A DNA stretch of 64,000 nucleotides, taken from Pseudoxanthomonas sp. F37 (GTDB lineage Bacteria > Pseudomonadota > Gammaproteobacteria > Xanthomonadales > Xanthomonadaceae). The notes under the pieces are model-generated. The model ran no database searches. It saw nothing but the letters and a program-made list of their open reading frames with translations, and was not told the origin of the DNA. Made by a program: the position numbers and the translations under genes. Numbering within the stretch: the first letter of the stretch is position 1; every line of letters starts with the position of its first letter. Positions 36,782 through 44,836 of this stretch are shown in pieces. The stretch spans positions 992,001 to 1,056,000 of the forward strand of contig NZ_CP095187.1 in assembly GCF_022965755.1 (NCBI RefSeq), in the 5' to 3' direction.

Positions 36782-36787
36782 TTGACT
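36782..36787 (+). promoter_or_regulatory. -35 box at the right end of the IS110 element, used only in the circle
   Basis: TTGACT, ending in the core CT, differs from the consensus TTGACA at one base. In the circular form it sits 17 bases from TAGATT in the left end. In the chromosome it points out of the element into the neighbouring gene's 3' side, where no -10 box was seen. Confidence 0.68.
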
Positions 36788-36808
36788 CCTACAGAGGTCA
36801 TGGACGCC

Positions 36809-37270
36809 TCAGAAATTCCGCTGGAACGTCACCGTCTCCGTGCGACCGCCTGCGGTCACCACCACCTCGAAACGATAGGAGTTGCGCGGCGAGACGCGGG
36901 CGGTACCGATCAGGTCGGTGTAGCCACCGGCGTCGACTTTGCGCAGTTCGATGGTCTGGCGCGTGCCGGAGAGGTCGTGCGCGGTCACGCTGACCTCGCC
37001 GTCGGCATCGATCTCGTCGCTGCCCTTCACCTCGCGCAGGGCGACCAGGACCAGCGCGGTGCCCGCGTCGCGCTGCACGCCGTACTGCTTCGCAACGGCC
37101 TGGCTCAGCGACAGCGAGGGCAGGGCGTTGTAGCGCACGCGCAGTGTGCCGAAGTCGGTTTCGGCAGGTGCCGGCGGCACGAATTCCGCCGTGCGCGGCG
37201 CCTGGCCGCCGGAGCAGGCGGTGAGCAGGGCCGACAGGATGAGGGCGGAGGGGGCAAGGAGGCGCTTCAT
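36809..37270 (-). CDS. DUF4426 lipoprotein
   Basis: A 153-residue lipoprotein: signal sequence with lipobox LLTAC (Cys near residue 19). The mature part matches DUF4426 proteins found next to proC in gammaproteobacteria: ETDFGTLRVRYNALPSLSLS (about 37-56), AVAKQYGVQRDAGTALVLVA, then SVTAHDLSGTRQ, and final strands SYRFEVVVTAGGRTETVTFQ. Function is unknown; an envelope role is likely from its location. It lies 60 bases downstream of proC on the same strand and its stop is only 12 bases beyond the IS110-interrupted repeat, so the insertion did not harm it. Confidence 0.82.
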   Translation of the reverse strand: MKRLLAPSALILSALLTACSGGQAPRTAEFVPPAPAETDFGTLRVRYNALPSLSLSQAVAKQYGVQRDAGTALVLVALREVKGSDEIDADGEVSVTAHDLSGTRQTIELRKVDAGGYTDLIGTARVSPRNSYRFEVVVTAGGRTETVTFQRNF

Positions 37271-37330
37271 GGAAAAAGACTCGTCGTGGAGGCTGCGTTG
37301 TACGGGGTGCGGGGCGGAAGCGATGCGGGA

Positions 37331-38173
37331 TCAGTCGTTCGCCGCGGACAGTTCGCCACCGCGTACGGTGGCCGCATGCACGGCCCGGGCGACCAGCGCT
37401 TCGAAACCGCCGGCCTGGAAGGTTTCGATGGCGGCCTGGGTGGTGCCGTTGGGGGAGGTCACGCGGCGGCGCAGTTCCGCCGGCGTTTCCCCGCTTTCGG
37501 TCAGCATGCGTGCGGCGCCCAGCACGGTCTGCAGCACCAGTGTGCGGGCGGCGTCGGCCGACAGGCCTTCGGCGAGGGCGGCCGATTCCATGGCTTCTGC
37601 CAACAGGAACACATAGGCCGGGCCGCTGCCGGAGACGCCGGTGACGGCGTCCATGTTCGCTTCGGCCTCGATCCATACCGTCGGGCCGGCCGCGGAGAGC
37701 AGCTGTTCCGCGCGTTCACGGCCGGCGGCATCGACTTCTTCGCTGGCATGCAGGCCGGTGACGCCGGCACCCAGCAGCGCCGGTGTGTTCGGCATGCTGC
37801 GCACCACCGGCAGGCCGCCGCCCAGCCAGCGCTGCATCTGCGCCACCGTGATGCCGGCGGCGATGGAGACGGCCAGGGGGCGCTGCGCCTGTGCCATCGC
37901 TGCCAGCGATCCGCATACCGTGCGCATGACCTGCGGCTTCACCGCGAACAGCCAGGTGTCCGCGCCGTAGGCCGCTTCGCCCGCCTCGGCGAAGACCTGC
38001 ACGCCGAAGTCGGCCGCCAGCCCGGCACGCAGGGGCTCGTTGGGCTCCGCCACGCGGATGCGCGAGGGGTCGGCGCCGCGCTTGAGCAGGCCGCCGATCA
38101 GGCTGCGCGCCATGTTGCCGCCGCCGATGAAGGCCAGGGGATGCGTCAGCACGCGCGACGTGGAAGGGGTCAT
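37331..38173 (-). CDS. proC: Pyrroline-5-carboxylate reductase
   Basis: Last step of proline synthesis, reducing 1-pyrroline-5-carboxylate with NAD(P)H; cytosolic, 280 residues. The Rossmann motif is LAFIGGGNMARSLIGGLLKR (about 12-31). Further marks: DTWLFAVKPQVMRTV (about 71-85), AGITVAQMQRWLGGGLPVVR, SMPNTPALLGAGVTGL, and the C-terminal signature VTGVSGSGPAYVFLLAEAME (about 176-195) plus RRVTSPNGTTQAAIETFQAG. The ATG at 38173 gives a slightly extended N-terminus of about 11 residues before the first strand. It follows yggS by 30 bases, a widely conserved pair. Confidence 0.96.
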   Translation of the reverse strand: MTPSTSRVLTHPLAFIGGGNMARSLIGGLLKRGADPSRIRVAEPNEPLRAGLAADFGVQVFAEAGEAAYGADTWLFAVKPQVMRTVCGSLAAMAQAQRPLAVSIAAGITVAQMQRWLGGGLPVVRSMPNTPALLGAGVTGLHASEEVDAAGRERAEQLLSAAGPTVWIEAEANMDAVTGVSGSGPAYVFLLAEAMESAALAEGLSADAARTLVLQTVLGAARMLTESGETPAELRRRVTSPNGTTQAAIETFQAGGFEALVARAVHAATVRGGELSAAND

Positions 38174-38203
38174 GGCGTCAGGCCTCTTGAAAGTCGAAAG
38201 GAG

Positions 38204-38893
38204 TCAGGCGGTTCGGGCCGGACGCGCGCCGAACAGGGCGGTGCCGATGCGGACCATCGTGGCCCCGTGTGCGACGGCCAGCGGGTAGTCCTCGCTCATG
38301 CCCATCGACAGGGTGTCCACCCCGGGATGCTTCGCCGCCAGCGCTTCCTGCAGCGCCTGCATGCGGCGGAAGGCCTCGACGCGCCGGGCCGTGTCGGGGT
38401 GGGGCGCGGGAATGGCCATCAGCCCTCGCAGGCACAGGCGCGGTTCGGCCGCGATCGCCTCGGCCAGGCCGGCGACCTCGTCGGGCCGGCAGCCGTGCTT
38501 GCTGGCTTCGTCATCGATGTTCACCTGCACCAGCACGTTGAGCGGCGCGCGGTCCGCGCGCCGATAGCGTGACAGAGCGCCAATCAATTTGTGACGGTCT
38601 ACCGTCTGCACCCAGTCGAACAGCTGCGCCGCGAGTTCGGCCTTGTTCGACTGCAGGTGGCCGATGAGGTGCCATTCCAGGTCCATCCCGGCCAGTTCGC
38701 CGATCTTCGCCTGGGCCTCCTGCACGTAGTTTTCGCCGAAGGCGCGCTGTCCGGCGCGCGCCAGTTCGGCCACGGCCGAGGCCGGTTGCAGCTTGGACAC
38801 GGCCAGCAGCGCGGGCGTTGGCCGATGCGCCGCTTTGGCTGCGTTTTCAAGGTGTTGCAGGGTCTCGCTGAGGGTGTCGGCGAGCATGTTCAT
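38204..38893 (-). CDS. yggS: YggS family PLP homeostasis protein
   Basis: PLP-binding protein (PLPHP) that controls the free PLP pool and affects amino acid and keto-acid balance; cytosolic, 229 residues. The PLP lysine is in PALLAVSKLQPASAVAELAR (Lys near 33). Family segments follow: AGQRAFGENYVQEAQAKIGE, MDLEWHLIGHLQSNKAELAA (about 70-89), NVLVQVNIDDEASKHGCRPD, and VDTLSMGMSEDYPLAVAHGA with the phosphate-binding Ser/Met region. The gene is divergent from pilT, about 87 bases apart, and heads the yggS-proC-DUF4426 unit. That arrangement next to pilT is conserved in many gammaproteobacteria. Confidence 0.96.
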   Translation of the reverse strand: MNMLADTLSETLQHLENAAKAAHRPTPALLAVSKLQPASAVAELARAGQRAFGENYVQEAQAKIGELAGMDLEWHLIGHLQSNKAELAAQLFDWVQTVDRHKLIGALSRYRRADRAPLNVLVQVNIDDEASKHGCRPDEVAGLAEAIAAEPRLCLRGLMAIPAPHPDTARRVEAFRRMQALQEALAAKHPGVDTLSMGMSEDYPLAVAHGATMVRIGTALFGARPARTA

Positions 38894-38900
38894 CCAACCA

Positions 38901-38928
38901 TTGGCGGGGACGGCAAGGGCGCTATACT
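38901..38928 (+). promoter_or_regulatory. Predicted sigma-70 promoter for pilT
   Basis: TTGGCG (38901-38906) and TATACT (38923-38928) are 16 bases apart and 53 bases ahead of the pilT ATG. The -10 matches the consensus at five of six positions. It lies in the short divergent spacer between yggS and pilT. Confidence 0.6.
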
Positions 38929-38980
38929 GCCCTTCGGGGAATCAACGTTCCAGTTCGCAGCAACTTGGGGAAGCAGCGTC

Positions 38981-40018
38981 ATGGATATCGCCGAACTTCT
39001 GGCGTTCTCGGTAAAGAACAAGGCCTCCGACCTCCACCTCTCGGCCGGCCTGCCGCCGATGATCCGGGTGGACGGCGACGTGCGCCGCATCAACATCCCG
39101 GCGCTGGACCACAAGCAGGTGCATGCGCTGGTGTACGACATCATGTCGGACAAGCAGCGGCGCGACTTCGAGGAGTTCCTGGAAGTCGACTTCTCGTTCG
39201 AGATCCCGTCGCTGGCGCGCTTCCGCGTCAACGCGTTCAACCAGAACCGTGGCGCCGGCGCCGTCTTCCGCACGATTCCTTCGGAAGTGCTGACCCTGGA
39301 AGACCTGGGCTGCCCGCCGCTGTTCCGCGAGCTGATCCAGCAGCCGCAGGGCCTGATCCTGGTCACCGGCCCGACCGGTTCGGGCAAGTCGACCACGCTG
39401 GCGGCGATGATCGACCATATCAACAAGAACGAGTACGGGCACATCCTCAGCGTCGAGGACCCGATCGAGTTCGTGCACACCTCGCAGAAGTGCCTGATCA
39501 ACCAGCGCGAAGTGCACCGCGACACGCACGGCTTCAACGAGGCGCTGCGTTCGGCGCTGCGCGAAGACCCGGACTACATCCTGGTCGGCGAGTTGCGCGA
39601 CCTGGAAACCATCCGCCTGGCGCTGACCGCCGCGGAAACGGGCCACCTGGTGTTCGCCACCCTGCACACCAGCTCGGCGGCCAAGACCATCGACCGCGTG
39701 ATCGACGTGTTCCCCGCCGGCGAGAAGCCGATGGTGCGCTCCATGCTGTCCGAATCGCTGCGCGCGGTGATCTCGCAGGCGCTGCTGAAGAAGATCGGCG
39801 GTGGCCGTACCGCGGCGTGGGAAATCATGGTGGGCACCCCGGCCATCCGCAACCTGATCCGCGAGGACAAGGTGGCGCAGATGTACTCGGCCATCCAGAC
39901 CGGCCAGCAGAGCGGCATGATGACCCTGGACCAGCACCTGCAGGACCTGGTGAAGCGCGCGCTGATCACCCGCCAGCAGGCCAAGGAATACGCGAAGGAC
40001 AAGCGTCTGTTCGAATGA
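38981..40018 (+). CDS. pilT: Type IV pilus retraction ATPase PilT
   Basis: Hexameric ATPase that depolymerises type IV pili and drives twitching motility; inner face of the cytoplasmic membrane; 345 residues. Motifs in order: SVKNKASDLHLSAGLPPMIR (about 9-28), Walker A LVTGPTGSGKSTTLAAMIDH (about 127-146), Asp box with VEDPIEFVHTSQKCLINQRE, Walker B DYILVGELRDLETIRLALTA, and His box GHLVFATLHTSSAAKTIDRV. The AIRNLIREDKVAQMYSAIQT region typical of PilT is present near residue 290. The ATG at 38981 is chosen; the frame is open far upstream only as antisense to yggS. pilU follows 131 bases downstream. Confidence 0.97.
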   Translation: MDIAELLAFSVKNKASDLHLSAGLPPMIRVDGDVRRINIPALDHKQVHALVYDIMSDKQRRDFEEFLEVDFSFEIPSLARFRVNAFNQNRGAGAVFRTIPSEVLTLEDLGCPPLFRELIQQPQGLILVTGPTGSGKSTTLAAMIDHINKNEYGHILSVEDPIEFVHTSQKCLINQREVHRDTHGFNEALRSALREDPDYILVGELRDLETIRLALTAAETGHLVFATLHTSSAAKTIDRVIDVFPAGEKPMVRSMLSESLRAVISQALLKKIGGGRTAAWEIMVGTPAIRNLIREDKVAQMYSAIQTGQQSGMMTLDQHLQDLVKRALITRQQAKEYAKDKRLFE

Positions 40019-40028
40019 TCGAAGAGAC

Positions 40029-40131
40029 GCGGGATTCGGGAATAGAGAATCGGGAATAGTTCAACGCTGGGACTCGGAAAGGCTGGAACGGATCGGCGGC
40101 ACGATTCCCCATTCCCCATTTCCCATTCCCG
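40029..40131. repeat. GGGAAT/ATTCCC-rich intergenic repeat between pilT and pilU
   Basis: The left part carries GATTCGGGAATAGAGAATCG followed by GGGAATAG. The right part carries its loose complement, CGATTCCCCATTCCCCATTT then CCCATTCCCG, ending 18 bases before the pilU start. The two can fold into an imperfect long hairpin in the pilT-pilU transcript. Repeats of this GGGATTC type are frequent between genes in Xanthomonadaceae. Confidence 0.65.
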
Positions 40132-40149
40132 GCTCCACAGGAGCCACCC

Positions 40150-41280
40150 ATGAGCACCATCGACTTCACCTCCTTCCTCAAGCTGATGGCGCACCAGAAG
40201 GCGTCGGACCTGTTCATCACGTCCGGCATGCCGCCGTCCATCAAGGTGCACGGCAAGATTTCGCCGATCACCCAGACTCCGCTGACGGCGCAGCAGTCGC
40301 GCGACCTGGTGCTGAACGTGATGACGCCGGCGCAGCGCGAGGAATTCGAAAAGACCCACGAATGCAACTTCGCCATCGGCGTGGCCGGCGTGGGCCGCTT
40401 CCGCGTGAGCTGCTTCTACCAGCGCAACCAGGTGGGCATGGTGCTGCGCCGCATCGAGACGCGCATCCCGACCATCGAAGAGCTGAACCTGCCGCCGGTC
40501 ATCAAGACGCTGGCCATGACCAAGCGCGGCATCATCATCTTCGTGGGCGCCACCGGCACCGGCAAGTCCACGTCGCTGGCGGCGATGATCGGCTACCGCA
40601 ACCAGAACTCGACCGGCCACATCATCACCATCGAAGACCCCATCGAGTTCGTGCACAAGCACGAGGGCTGCATCATCACCCAGCGTGAAGTCGGCATCGA
40701 CACCGACAGCTGGGAAGCGGCGCTGAAGAACACCCTGCGCCAGGCGCCGGACGTGATCATGATCGGCGAGGTGCGTACCCGCGAGGGCATGGACCACGCC
40801 ATCGCCTTCGCCGAAACCGGCCACCTGGTGCTGTGCACGCTGCACGCCAACAACGCCAACCAGGCGATGGACCGCATCATCAACTTCTTCCCGGAAGACC
40901 GCCGCACCCAGCTGCTGATGGACCTGTCGCTCAACCTGAAGGGCGTGGTGGCGCAGCAGCTGATCCCCACGCCGGACGGCAAGGGGCGCCGCGTGGCGAT
41001 GGAGATCATGCTGGGCACGCCGCTGGTGCAGGACTACATCCGCGACGGCGAGATCCACAAGCTGAAGGAAGTGATGAAGGAGTCCACCAACCTGGGCATG
41101 AAGACCTTCGACCAGAGCCTGTTCGAGCTGTACCAGGCCGGCGAGATCAGCTACGAGGACGCGCTGCGCTATGCCGACTCGCAGAACGAGGTGCGCCTGC
41201 GCATCAAACTGGCCCAGGGTGGCGATGCCCGCACGCTGGCGCAGGGCCTGGATGGCGTGGAGATCGCGGAAGTCCGCTGA
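40150..41280 (+). CDS. pilU: Type IV pilus ATPase PilU (PilT-dependent retraction)
   Basis: PilT paralogue of 376 residues that assists PilT in pilus retraction. Motifs: FLKLMAHQKASDLFITSGMP (about 7-26), Walker A IIFVGATGTGKSTSLAAMIG (about 132-151), HIITIEDPIEFVHKHEGCII, Walker B DVIMIGEVRTREGMDHAIAF, and His box GHLVLCTLHANNANQAMDRI. The C-terminal tail of about 30 residues past the PilT-like core (SQNEVRLRIKLAQGGDARTL) is typical of PilU. It is cotranscribed with pilT across a repeat-rich spacer and followed by an intrinsic terminator. Confidence 0.96.
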   Translation: MSTIDFTSFLKLMAHQKASDLFITSGMPPSIKVHGKISPITQTPLTAQQSRDLVLNVMTPAQREEFEKTHECNFAIGVAGVGRFRVSCFYQRNQVGMVLRRIETRIPTIEELNLPPVIKTLAMTKRGIIIFVGATGTGKSTSLAAMIGYRNQNSTGHIITIEDPIEFVHKHEGCIITQREVGIDTDSWEAALKNTLRQAPDVIMIGEVRTREGMDHAIAFAETGHLVLCTLHANNANQAMDRIINFFPEDRRTQLLMDLSLNLKGVVAQQLIPTPDGKGRRVAMEIMLGTPLVQDYIRDGEIHKLKEVMKESTNLGMKTFDQSLFELYQAGEISYEDALRYADSQNEVRLRIKLAQGGDARTLAQGLDGVEIAEVR

Positions 41281-41303
41281 CTTGCGCGCGAGGAGTCACA
41301 CGG

Positions 41304-41329
41304 AAAGGGGCGGGCGACCGCCCCTTTTT
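41304..41329 (+). terminator. Intrinsic terminator after pilU
   Basis: AAAGGGGCGG (41304-41313) pairs with CCGCCCCTTT (41318-41327) around the loop GCGA, followed by further T (41325-41329). It begins 24 bases after the pilU stop. Confidence 0.88.
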
Positions 41330-41373
41330 CGTTGGGGGCAAGGCCTGGGCTCTTTTCTGGTTCTACACTGGCC

Positions 41374-41487
41374 ATGCGCTTTACCGGCAGGCTGGCGGAC
41401 AAGCGGCTGAACCGGGGATGCTTGCGCAGCCGCGCCGAAGCAAAGCCGTTGACGCGGGCTTGCCCGAAGCCCGCCGTGGAGATTTGA
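41374..41487 (+). CDS. Possible small ORF in the pilU-receptor spacer
   Basis: The stretch 41330-41569 lies between two terminators and has no long gene. The only candidate seen is a 37-codon frame from ATG 41374 to TGA 41487. It is rich in Arg and Ala (RFTGRLADKRLNRGCLRSRA), with two cysteines. No SD sequence is evident. It could be a small basic peptide or part of an unidentified repeat; I have no family match. Apart from it nothing is recognised in this spacer. Confidence 0.25.
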   Translation: MRFTGRLADKRLNRGCLRSRAEAKPLTRACPKPAVEI

Positions 41488-41569
41488 GGCTCACCGCTTT
41501 CCATCGCGAAGTTGGTAACGCTATGACTTGCGCGACGCGGTGTTTCCACCTTCCTCCTGGCCGATAAAG

Positions 41570-41595
41570 AACCGGCCTTCTTGCGAAGGCCGGTT
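41570..41595 (-). terminator. Intrinsic terminator after the TonB-dependent receptor
   Basis: Read on the minus strand, AACCGGCCTTC (41595-41585) pairs with GAAGGCCGGTT (41580-41570) around GCAA, followed by CTTTATC. The stem is 11 bp and perfect, about 28 bases after the receptor stop. Confidence 0.85.
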
Positions 41596-41623
41596 CGGAT
41601 GCCGGTCCAGCCAGACGTGCGGC

Positions 41624-44600
41624 TTACCAGTCGTATCTCGCGGACAGCTGCACGTACCGCGGAGAGGTATAGCTTTGCGGCAGCATGTAGGCGTTGTCCA
41701 CCACGTAAGGGTCGCTTTCGCTGTACGAGTAGTACGACGTCGGCACAACCTCGTTGAACAGATTGAACACCTGCATGCTGACAGCCAGCTTCTTGTCCAG
41801 GAAGGCCGGCCTGTAGGTCACCGCCACGTCGTAGCGATGGGTCCACGGCGTGCGCGCCTTGCCCGACCGGTACGCCTCGCCGAAGCAGGTGTGGTAGCTG
41901 CCGCCGTAACCGATCGGGTCGGCCTCTGACGAAGTCTCGTCGATGCTGCCGTCCGGATTGTAGTAACCGAAGCAGCTGAGCGGTGCGCCGGAAGCGATGC
42001 TCACGTTGGCGCTGAGCAGCCACTCCGGGGTGATGGCGTAGGAGAGACGCGCCTTGAACTGGTGCTTGCGGTCGTTGGCCAGGTAGCCGTCGGCATACTG
42101 CATGATCTGCCATGCATCGAAGTTCTGGCTGGTGGCCACGCCGTTGTCGTGCGCGTTGGAGCCTTGGCCGGTATCCGAGTTGGCCGGACCTTCCGAGTTG
42201 CCGTGCGACTTGCTCCAGGTGTAGTCGAAGCGGGCTTCCCACTTGCCATCCCACGGCCGCTCCAGGAACAGGTCCAGCGACGAGTAGTTGCGCTTCAGGC
42301 TGCCCATGCCCAGAGCGGCCGAGGAGATCGTGACCTTCTTGTACGCCCCATCGACGTTCGAGTAGGTGCCGTCGCCATTGTCCGTCACCTGCTGGAAGGC
42401 GTAGGTGTTGCTGCTACCGGGATTGAACATGTAGCAGTAGGAAGAGCTGTAGAGATTGCCACCGGAGTCCGAGCTGATGAAGGCGGCGCGGCTGTAGTCG
42501 TAGTCCTGGACTTCCATGCCAGCGGCCTCCAGCATGGTGTACGGATCGCAGACGTCGTCGATCGCCGACTTGAGTTCGCGCCGGGTCAGCTTGGCGCCCA
42601 TCGTCCAGCTTTCGCCTATCCTGGACTCGAAGCCCAGCGAGAATTCGTCCTGGTACTGGGACTCGATGTCTTCGGGAACGTAGGTCAGCGGATCCTTCGG
42701 CGTGCCGAGCTCGCCGTTGGACGACACCGGTCCGGCCGCTACGTCCGAACCGATGCCATTGATCGCGGTCAGGCCGGTCGGCGTGCCGTCCTCGGCAATG
42801 CCGGTATAGGTGTAGTACTCGCGCGTATAGGTCGAAGCGCCGACGCCCCGGATGGCTACGGCGTTCGGCATGTTGAGGAAGTAACGGCCGGCGTTGCCGA
42901 ACACCTTGAAGCTGGAGTCGCCGTTCACGTCCCAGGCGAAACCCAGGCGCGGTTGCCACTGGGTGCCGCTGTCCACGAACTTCTGCCCGGTATCGCTGAA
43001 GTTCTTGAACGTGTCGGCGCGCAGGCCCAGCGACACCAGGAAGTTGTCGGTGAGCTGCCACTTGTCTTCCAGGTACATGGCTTTCTGCTCGTTCCTCATG
43101 CTGGTGGTATCGAAGTACTTCATCTGATACACGTAGTAGCCGCAGTTGGTGGAGGAGCCATTCGCATTGGCCTGGTTGGGGGTGCCGTTGCAGGCCCTTT
43201 CCACGGTCCCGGTGGAGCCGACCCCCAGTGCGCTGCTGGCGTTGGCCACGTTGCTGCTCGCCTTGCCATAGACCCAACGGTCCGCGACCTGGCTGGTCCC
43301 CTCGTTCTTCCCTTCCAGCTCGGTGTTGTCGATGCCGGCGGTCAGCGTGTGGTCGCCCAGTACCCATTCCAGCTCCAGGCGCAGGCCGTCGGTGTAGTCG
43401 CTGGTTTCGTTGGTGGCGCGGTACGTCGATTGCGTGTTGGTGATCGGGCTGCCCCCGGTGATGGCGGGGTTCTGGCTGCCGGTGCCACCGAGGCTGGGGG
43501 AGCCGGTCAAGTAGGGGTCGGTGTCGTAGCGGTTGCGCGACCTGCCGTAGGTGCCGCTGAGGGTCAGGGTGTCGGTCAGGTAGCCGGTGTACTTGAGGAC
43601 CGAGAACTCGGTGTTGTTGCGGGTCGCCGTGCCCGGCTGCAGGTATTCGCCGAAGGCGTACGAGTCCCAGTCATAACGGTAGTCGTCCCTGCTCGACTCG
43701 TACTTCTCGGCCACATAGGTGTATTCCAGCAAGTGGTTGTCGGTGATGTTCCAGTTCAACTTGGCGTAGAGCTTGGGATCGCTCGATTCGCCCTTGCTGC
43801 CGGTGGTCGCAAAACCGACCTCCGGATTGCCGCCCGGGCTGGTGCTTTCTTCCTCGGTGGTCTCGGCCGACAGGAACAGGAACAGCCTGTCCTTGATGAT
43901 CGGGCCGCCCAGGTACCCGCTGTAGACGTTGCTCCACGACACGCGGTCCTTGCCGCTGTCGTACTTGGCCCCGGCCAGATCCGGGTTGGCGTACTGATAG
44001 CCATCCGGTAGGGCGCCCGAGATGTAGTAGCGGTCCGGGCGTTCTTCGGTGAGGCGCTTCGGCGTCCATATCACCTGGCCGCCGAAGTGCCACTCGTTGC
44101 TGCCGCTCTTGCCGATCTGGCTGATGACGCCACCGCTGGAGCGACCATACTTGGCGCCATAGCCGCCCGTGTAGGTTTCCTGCTGTTCGATGGACCCGTA
44201 CGGCAGGGAGAAACCGCCGATATTGGTCATCGGGTTGCCGGAGAAGAAACCATTCAGGTAGTAGGCATTCTCGGCGACGCTGGAGCCGCCGAAGGAGACC
44301 TGTTTGCCGAAGTAGCTGCCATTGCCGGTGACGGCGCCGGGCGCGAGCAGGGCGATGGCTTCGGCCGACCGGGCCATCGGCAGGCGCTGCAGTTGTTCGG
44401 CCGTCACCACGGTGCGCGTATCGGTCGCCTTCACGTCGATGACCTGCACGCCTGCCCCCATCACCGTGACCGTTTCCAGTTCGGTGGGATCGCTGCCGAA
44501 CGGAACGTAGGCGCCCGTGCCCACGGTGACGGTGATGTCGCGCTTGCCTACCCCCTGCGCTTCGACCGTGTAAACGCCCACCGGCAACGAACTGACGTTG

Positions 44601-44836
44601 TAGCGGCCGGACGCGTCCGCGGTAATCGTGCGGCTGAGGCCGCTCTTGTTCGAAACGACGACCGTGGTGCCGGCCGGAGCGGTGCCGTAGATGTTGCCCG
44701 TGGTGCTTTGCGCCTGGACCGTTCCGTGCAGGAGGCACGTCCCCATGACGGCCGCCAGCAACTTGCGCTTCAGGCCACGCTTCGATCGCGACGCCGGGAT
44801 GCCGGAGCCGCTGATATGGATTCGCAAAAATGACAT
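41624..44836 (-). CDS. TonB-dependent receptor, Oar-like, with carboxypeptidase-regulatory-like N-terminus
   Basis: Outer-membrane TonB-dependent transporter of 1070 residues. A basic lead (about 25 residues) and a hydrophobic core LLAAVMGTCLLHGTVQAQ form the signal peptide. A carboxypeptidase-regulatory-like domain follows at about 45-105 (GTTVVVSNKSGLSRTITADA, GRYNVSSLPVGVYTVEAQGV). The plug is near 125-240 (VVTAEQLQRLPMARSAEAIA, NAYYLNGFFSGNP) and the rest is the barrel, ending in the aromatic SARYDW as OM proteins do. This layout is the Oar type, abundant in Xanthomonadaceae and tied to uptake of peptides or complex glycans; the substrate is unknown. It is transcribed alone with its own terminator. 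Confidence 0.92.
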   Translation of the reverse strand: MSFLRIHISGSGIPASRSKRGLKRKLLAAVMGTCLLHGTVQAQSTTGNIYGTAPAGTTVVVSNKSGLSRTITADASGRYNVSSLPVGVYTVEAQGVGKRDITVTVGTGAYVPFGSDPTELETVTVMGAGVQVIDVKATDTRTVVTAEQLQRLPMARSAEAIALLAPGAVTGNGSYFGKQVSFGGSSVAENAYYLNGFFSGNPMTNIGGFSLPYGSIEQQETYTGGYGAKYGRSSGGVISQIGKSGSNEWHFGGQVIWTPKRLTEERPDRYYISGALPDGYQYANPDLAGAKYDSGKDRVSWSNVYSGYLGGPIIKDRLFLFLSAETTEEESTSPGGNPEVGFATTGSKGESSDPKLYAKLNWNITDNHLLEYTYVAEKYESSRDDYRYDWDSYAFGEYLQPGTATRNNTEFSVLKYTGYLTDTLTLSGTYGRSRNRYDTDPYLTGSPSLGGTGSQNPAITGGSPITNTQSTYRATNETSDYTDGLRLELEWVLGDHTLTAGIDNTELEGKNEGTSQVADRWVYGKASSNVANASSALGVGSTGTVERACNGTPNQANANGSSTNCGYYVYQMKYFDTTSMRNEQKAMYLEDKWQLTDNFLVSLGLRADTFKNFSDTGQKFVDSGTQWQPRLGFAWDVNGDSSFKVFGNAGRYFLNMPNAVAIRGVGASTYTREYYTYTGIAEDGTPTGLTAINGIGSDVAAGPVSSNGELGTPKDPLTYVPEDIESQYQDEFSLGFESRIGESWTMGAKLTRRELKSAIDDVCDPYTMLEAAGMEVQDYDYSRAAFISSDSGGNLYSSSYCYMFNPGSSNTYAFQQVTDNGDGTYSNVDGAYKKVTISSAALGMGSLKRNYSSLDLFLERPWDGKWEARFDYTWSKSHGNSEGPANSDTGQGSNAHDNGVATSQNFDAWQIMQYADGYLANDRKHQFKARLSYAITPEWLLSANVSIASGAPLSCFGYYNPDGSIDETSSEADPIGYGGSYHTCFGEAYRSGKARTPWTHRYDVAVTYRPAFLDKKLAVSMQVFNLFNEVVPTSYYSYSESDPYVVDNAYMLPQSYTSPRYVQLSARYDW

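Larger units (their letters stand above)
35649..36787 (+). mobile_element. IS110-family insertion sequence inserted into a REP-like repeat at a CT core
   Basis: About 1.14 kb, containing one transposase gene and a 200-base non-coding left end. Boundaries come from the interrupted palindrome: flanks GTCGCT on the left and CCTACAG on the right join to an intact repeat arm. A CT dinucleotide lies at both junctions (35647-35648 and 36786-36787), as expected for the IS110 core. Subterminal inverted repeats TGTGTCT (35649-35655) and AGACACA (36774-36780) are present; the right copy overlaps the transposase stop codon. No longer terminal repeats exist, which also fits the family. The element appears complete and potentially active. 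Confidence 0.88.

Noticed and set aside
36775-36808. Search for long terminal inverted repeats or target duplication of several bases at the IS
   Set aside because: None found beyond the 7-bp subterminal repeats and the CT core, as expected for the IS110 family.
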